This document shows, in pieces, positions 60,079-64,000 of a stretch of DNA of 64,000 nt. The position numbers were made by a program, and so were the translations under genes. Within the stretch, counting starts at the first letter, position 1. The number at the start of each line of letters is the position of its first letter. The DNA comes from Jaapia argillacea MUCL 33604 (lineage: Eukaryota > Basidiomycota > Agaricomycetes > Jaapiales > Jaapiaceae), in the NCBI GenBank assembly GCA_000697665.1, contig KL197747.1, positions 168,719 through 232,718 of the forward strand. Reading direction: 5' to 3'. The notes under the pieces were generated by a model that saw nothing but the letters and a program-made list of their open reading frames with translations, had not been told where the DNA came from and did not search any database.

Positions 60079-63000
60079 AGTAATGGACATCCGATGTATT
60101 ATTGAGCCAAGTCATCATGTTTTTGTAAGTTACGAGGTCACAATACCGAACTCAAACCGTATATTCTCTTCTGGCGACTGCTCCTGTTGGGTCGGCGCGT
60201 TATCCCCTGCATCTGTCCTTATCACACCGGAAGGTGGGGTCATGAGTACTCCTGATGCCCACGTCCCACCCCTCCCTGCGATCGTTCCGAGAGTTAGTGT
60301 CGTATCCAGTATGTTTTCACAATATCTCCCTTCTCCCGATCCGAGTGTACGTCGCGTAATCGTTCAGAAGGCGCACCCCACTATCGGCTAGTATCTCGAC
60401 CGACCCCTGGAATGGCCTACTGCACAAGGTGAGTTCGCTCCTCAATGTTAGCCTGCCCCTGCTAGCTTACCGCGTCGACGGTCGACGGTCGATAATCAAG
60501 TGCCCGTTGCAAGGATCAGGAGGACTGCCACGTTGTCGCTTGAGTCGGTGTTACTCTCTTCTGTCACCATACCTTCCCTGAATCGGCCTCGTCCAAGTCC
60601 AACTCCGACAGGTTGCGACCACGTAAATGACAAGCGTTTGGGCGATGCTATTCCTTTTGCTATCACAACTAACTTCCGATCCACTCGATCTGAAATTTCC
60701 GAACATTTCGATCATTGCTCCTTGTTCTCTGGGTAGCGCTTCGACGATTGTCTGGTCGTTTGAGTTTTGGTGTCAGACAGACCTTGGCAGTCTTTTAATT
60801 CCCGTTCTCCGTTCTCCGAGCTGGTCGGGCACACAGCGATATCTTGACGCTTCCCTCCATACGCCGGTCAAATGTTGTAAGGAATTTCATTGCCCCGGCA
60901 ATCTGGTTTGTTCGCCCAGGCACCTGTAACTTAGACTCCGATAGTGTGCGGAAAGACAGGTCGTGTGGTGGCTATCTCAAGCCGGTGGATCATATCAGGA
61001 TGTGATATCCCATGGAGGTTAATAGTACGTCAATCCTGTGATAGCCAACAACAGCTTAACCCAAAACTGTATTGCACAAGGAAGGCTTCTCGTGTCAAGT
61101 TCGTGATCACTGATAGACGCTTAAAAGCGCCGTGAAAACGGGACGGATCTAAATGGAAAGTCTAATGCTTCGTTGAGATCGGCTTCTTCGAGATTGAAAG
61201 TTGGACAGTAAATAGCATACAAGGATTGTTAAGTATGTGGTTGAGATACAGATGGTACACGAGGTGAAACAATCGCAGACAGGTATGTGAGAGAGAATAG
61301 GACAATGTAAGCCGAAGGGCAAAATAAATGCATTCGATGACTGAGTCAAACTACTACTGTATGCAAGAAGCATAGCAAACGTGAGCAACCGCCCGAGAAA
61401 GCCGTTGAACAACTCTAAAGCCGTGTCCCCACCTACTTTTTCAGCTATGGCCTGAGTGCTGAGACTCAATAATGTGGAATCACGAAATGGCCAGCCAGAC
61501 CTCAGGTATCATACCCGAAAAGTAGGCAGAGAGACAGATTAGACAGTCCCAAGCAATACAAACGGAGGTGCACGTCAATGAAAACCAACCCAAGAGAGAC
61601 AGATTAGCGAGGAAACAAATTCCGCAAGCGGAAGAGACGCGATCGGAGGATAGCCGGTCATAATACAAAGGCCGAGGCGGAATCACGAAGCATAGCACAA
61701 TCGAGATAGAAGAAAATGCGAAAACGAAGTCAAGGGACTCTTCAAGCATTCGGCTACGGAGGCCAGATGTGAACTGAGACGAACCTTCAACATGAAGCTT
61801 TGAGATGGGAGATAGAAGAATTTTCGATGTTGGGAGGAGGGAAGTTGACGCAGAATAACTTCAAAATCGGAGTCCTTTATAGCAGAAGCGGGGTTTGGAT
61901 CGGACAGAAGTTTCCTTCACAAAAACCTTGTCGAAAGGAGTTTCTTATCGAGAGTGTTTCGCCGGCCAGACAAGGCACAAAGGAAGTTGCAAGCGAGAAA
62001 CACAAAAAAGCACGCAATGATCCGGTTCTTCGTCATTTCGCTGGTGGGGTAGAGCACAGCCAATCAACTGTATTATCGATTCGTTTTCGGGGCGATAGCC
62101 GCGAATAGAGACAGTAGAACACGCCTAGGATTGCTACTTGGCGACAGAAAAACAAATACTTTGAGCTCGCGGCGGGAAAGGCTATAACTAGGCTTCCTGC
62201 CTATGTCATCGCCAGTTGTTCATCGAGGAAGACCCTGGAACTATGGCAAATCAGGAATCCTGAATGGGTGTCGCGGGGGGGATGAAGGAATACACACCTC
62301 CTTCGTAGCACGTGTTGGAAGTATAACTACCATCACGCGGACTCGGTCAAGATCGGCTGACGCTTAGTGATCTGCGAGTGTCTAGAACACGCGACAGTTG
62401 CTTTTGAGAGACGTTGATGGAGCAGATACAGTTTGAGAAACGAAGGGTCGAAGGCACAACTGAGGTAGGCCGCCACGCTACAACCTGCTGCATATCGAGT
62501 GGAAAGCCCACGACTACCGAGGGCGAGCGAGCGAGGTGGGACATCGAGGAGGTGGTATGCCCTGATTTGCCGTCGCCTTTTCGCGGTAGCATTTGATCGC
62601 ACGTGCGGACGGCGCCCTAAACATGGGGAGAGGGCGGACTTGGATAATCGTGGAGGAGTCCGCATCGATAGGGCGCGAAAACAGAACTTGATTAGAATTC
62701 TGAATCCCAGAGCGAGGCGCAGGGCTGCAAGCACTAGATGAGCGGTTCGGATCATTTGACGCTGAAGGGTTCACAAGCCTTCAGGGTCCAGAGTCGAAAG
62801 GTCAGTGACGCAGTTCAAGATATCGGAAGACCTTCAATCTGCGTGTATCTTCGACTATGGACACCTTCAAATTCCAATTCCCACGAGATCACAAGGAGCG
62901 CAAAGATGGACCCAAAAAGACATTACGCACCAGAGATATGGAAGTAGGTCGCCTCGTGATGGCCGAGCGTGAATGGGAGGTTCTATACGCACCCATACAG

Positions 63001-63335
63001 CCCAACAAGGAGTAGGCTCCATCCTTGAGGAAACATCGGCCTTAATAAGGCGATACTGCCAGAAGCCCTCGCGGAGTAAGGAATCCACGGTTAGCACGAC
63101 AGGTTGGTGGAAGGCAAGAGGCTAATCTGTGGAAATTTCGGCTAAATTCCATGCCGGTGTGAAGAATGTCCGCAGATGACTCCGACCGAAGCGATGGACC
63201 ATCCCAGACATACAGCGAAAAGGACTCACGCTACGAACGGAAGGGCTCTAGCATGCAGAGAACAAAGACCACCCGAAAAAGAGGATCAGAGGTCATCCGA
63301 GGATCGGAAAATGTGGTGCCAATTTCAGTGTCATG
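60079..63335. other. Gene-poor block, about 3.3 kb
   Basis: Lies between the 3' ends of UBC1 and the GNAT gene. Frames up to 140 codons occur (for example minus 62333-62755, minus 61149-61469, plus 61800-62108), but none shows a domain or splice chain. No terminal repeats, tRNA or clear mobile-element parts were found. It may hold an unrecognised short or noncoding gene. Confidence 0.35.
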
Positions 63336-63853
63336 TCAGACATGAATTTTCATGCGGATATACTCGATAGTACCCTTCCAAAATCTCTCGCCAAAAGGCG
63401 TCATCCCTCTAGCTTGATACCACGATGCACTCTCCACACGAGCATCGCACCAGATGACTTCCGCCCCAAGCGTAGAACGCGCCACCAAGAAGACATGATT
63501 CAACAAACTTGTCCCGATGCCTTTTCCTTGATGCGGGGGATCGCACGCAAACTTGCGGAAGCGAGCGGCGACGGGGAGGCGACCAGGATCAGTGATGGGC
63601 AGAGGATCGGTGAACAATGAGATCACTGCGGTCGGCGTGTCGTGGTGAGGTAGGAAGGCACCGAAGTGATGGCCGTTATCATCTTCTGGTAACCGTACGT
63701 AGGAAATTGGAGCGTTCGGCCACAAGACAGAATGACGGAGGGGGATAGTGTCGTCGGCTCCTGTGGGTCGTATTTCCACTAAAAGAAGATTTATGGTCAG
63801 GCACGTTCAACGGAGTGCAAATCTTGACAAGGGCGAGGCGAGAGGCCATTCAT
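63336..63853 (-). CDS. GNAT-family N-acetyltransferase (about 155 aa)
   Basis: Exon 1 (63829-63853) starts at the ATG at 63853 (MNGLSPRP). A 50-bp intron (GTCAAG...TTTTAG) joins LEIRPTGADDTIPLRHSVLW. The frame then runs to a stop at 63336. The acetyl-CoA site is FRKFACDPPHQGKGIGTSLL, matching the Q/RxxGxG/A loop, and the fold continues WCDARVESASWYQARGMTPF and EYIRMKIHV. The second exon alone has no ATG at its start, which is why the small first exon is needed. It resembles general small-molecule acetyltransferases; the acceptor substrate is unknown. Upstream lies the window edge, so a longer N terminus cannot be excluded. Confidence 0.8.
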
Positions 63854-64000
63854 GGAGGCAGCGAGGCCAGCAAATTGTGCGAAGTCGAACTTCAAATTGA
63901 GCAGATCGACAGGGCGTGATTCTGCCAACGTTCGCAACTCCAAAGAAGGAGTTCCGTGGATCAAACGCCACTAAGGGGGAGGGCGACAACGCGAGACATC

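Noticed and set aside
62333-62755. 140-codon minus-strand frame with a hydrophobic start
   Set aside because: Overlapping frames on both strands are equally open and Arg/Ser-rich, which is typical of noncoding sequence. No domain was recognised.

Overview
The window reads as nuclear DNA of a filamentous or yeast-like fungus, most likely a basidiomycete. Genes are densely packed on both strands and are broken by many introns of about 50-75 bp with GTNNGT donors and CTAAC/CTGAC-type branch sites. The gene content is fungal throughout: Orc6, Gpi16, Afg2, the F1Fo-ATPase f subunit, GH15 and GH2 hydrolases, and lineage-expanded BTB and F-box families. No rRNA, convincing tRNA, CRISPR array or retroelement was seen. 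Gene models were spliced by eye, so inner exon borders are approximate except where positions are given.

Layout. 0-4 kb: a secreted agmatinase and a fumarylacetoacetate-hydrolase-family enzyme, both on the minus strand. 4.2-10 kb: three BTB proteins; the first continues in one open frame from an Orc6-like protein. 10-13.9 kb: a gene-poor block. 13.9-22.2 kb: a dual-specificity phosphatase, a fungal histidine phosphatase (PGAM family) and a GH15 hydrolase. 23-32.1 kb: an accessory island holding five very small secreted cysteine-rich proteins (SSP1-5), three copies (one decayed) of an unrecognised multi-pass membrane protein, an approximately 1.25-kb direct duplication, and two neighbouring short inverted-repeat transposons with TA target sites. 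33.4-36.9 kb: a divergent pair of F-box paralogs, with a third copy at 48.7-50.3 kb. 38-48.2 kb: ATP synthase f, a small Cys/His-rich protein, Gpi16, Afg2 and a small hydrophilic protein. 50.4-53.4 kb: an aminopeptidase-P-like N-terminal half that runs into a protein kinase. 54.5-64 kb: beta-mannosidase, a Ubc1-type E2 and a GNAT acetyltransferase.

The housekeeping genes show no operon-like logic, as expected in a fungus. The part most likely to be an undescribed system is the 23-32 kb island. Its small secreted proteins share a signal peptide, an MKL-x-SR motif just after it, and a C-x3-C ... C-x2-C-x-C ... C pattern. Four of the five have a TATA box 223-241 bp upstream of the ATG. The membrane-protein genes carry a conserved overlapping upstream ORF. 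Two unusual domain fusions (Orc6-BTB and aminopeptidase P-kinase) are also worth testing.
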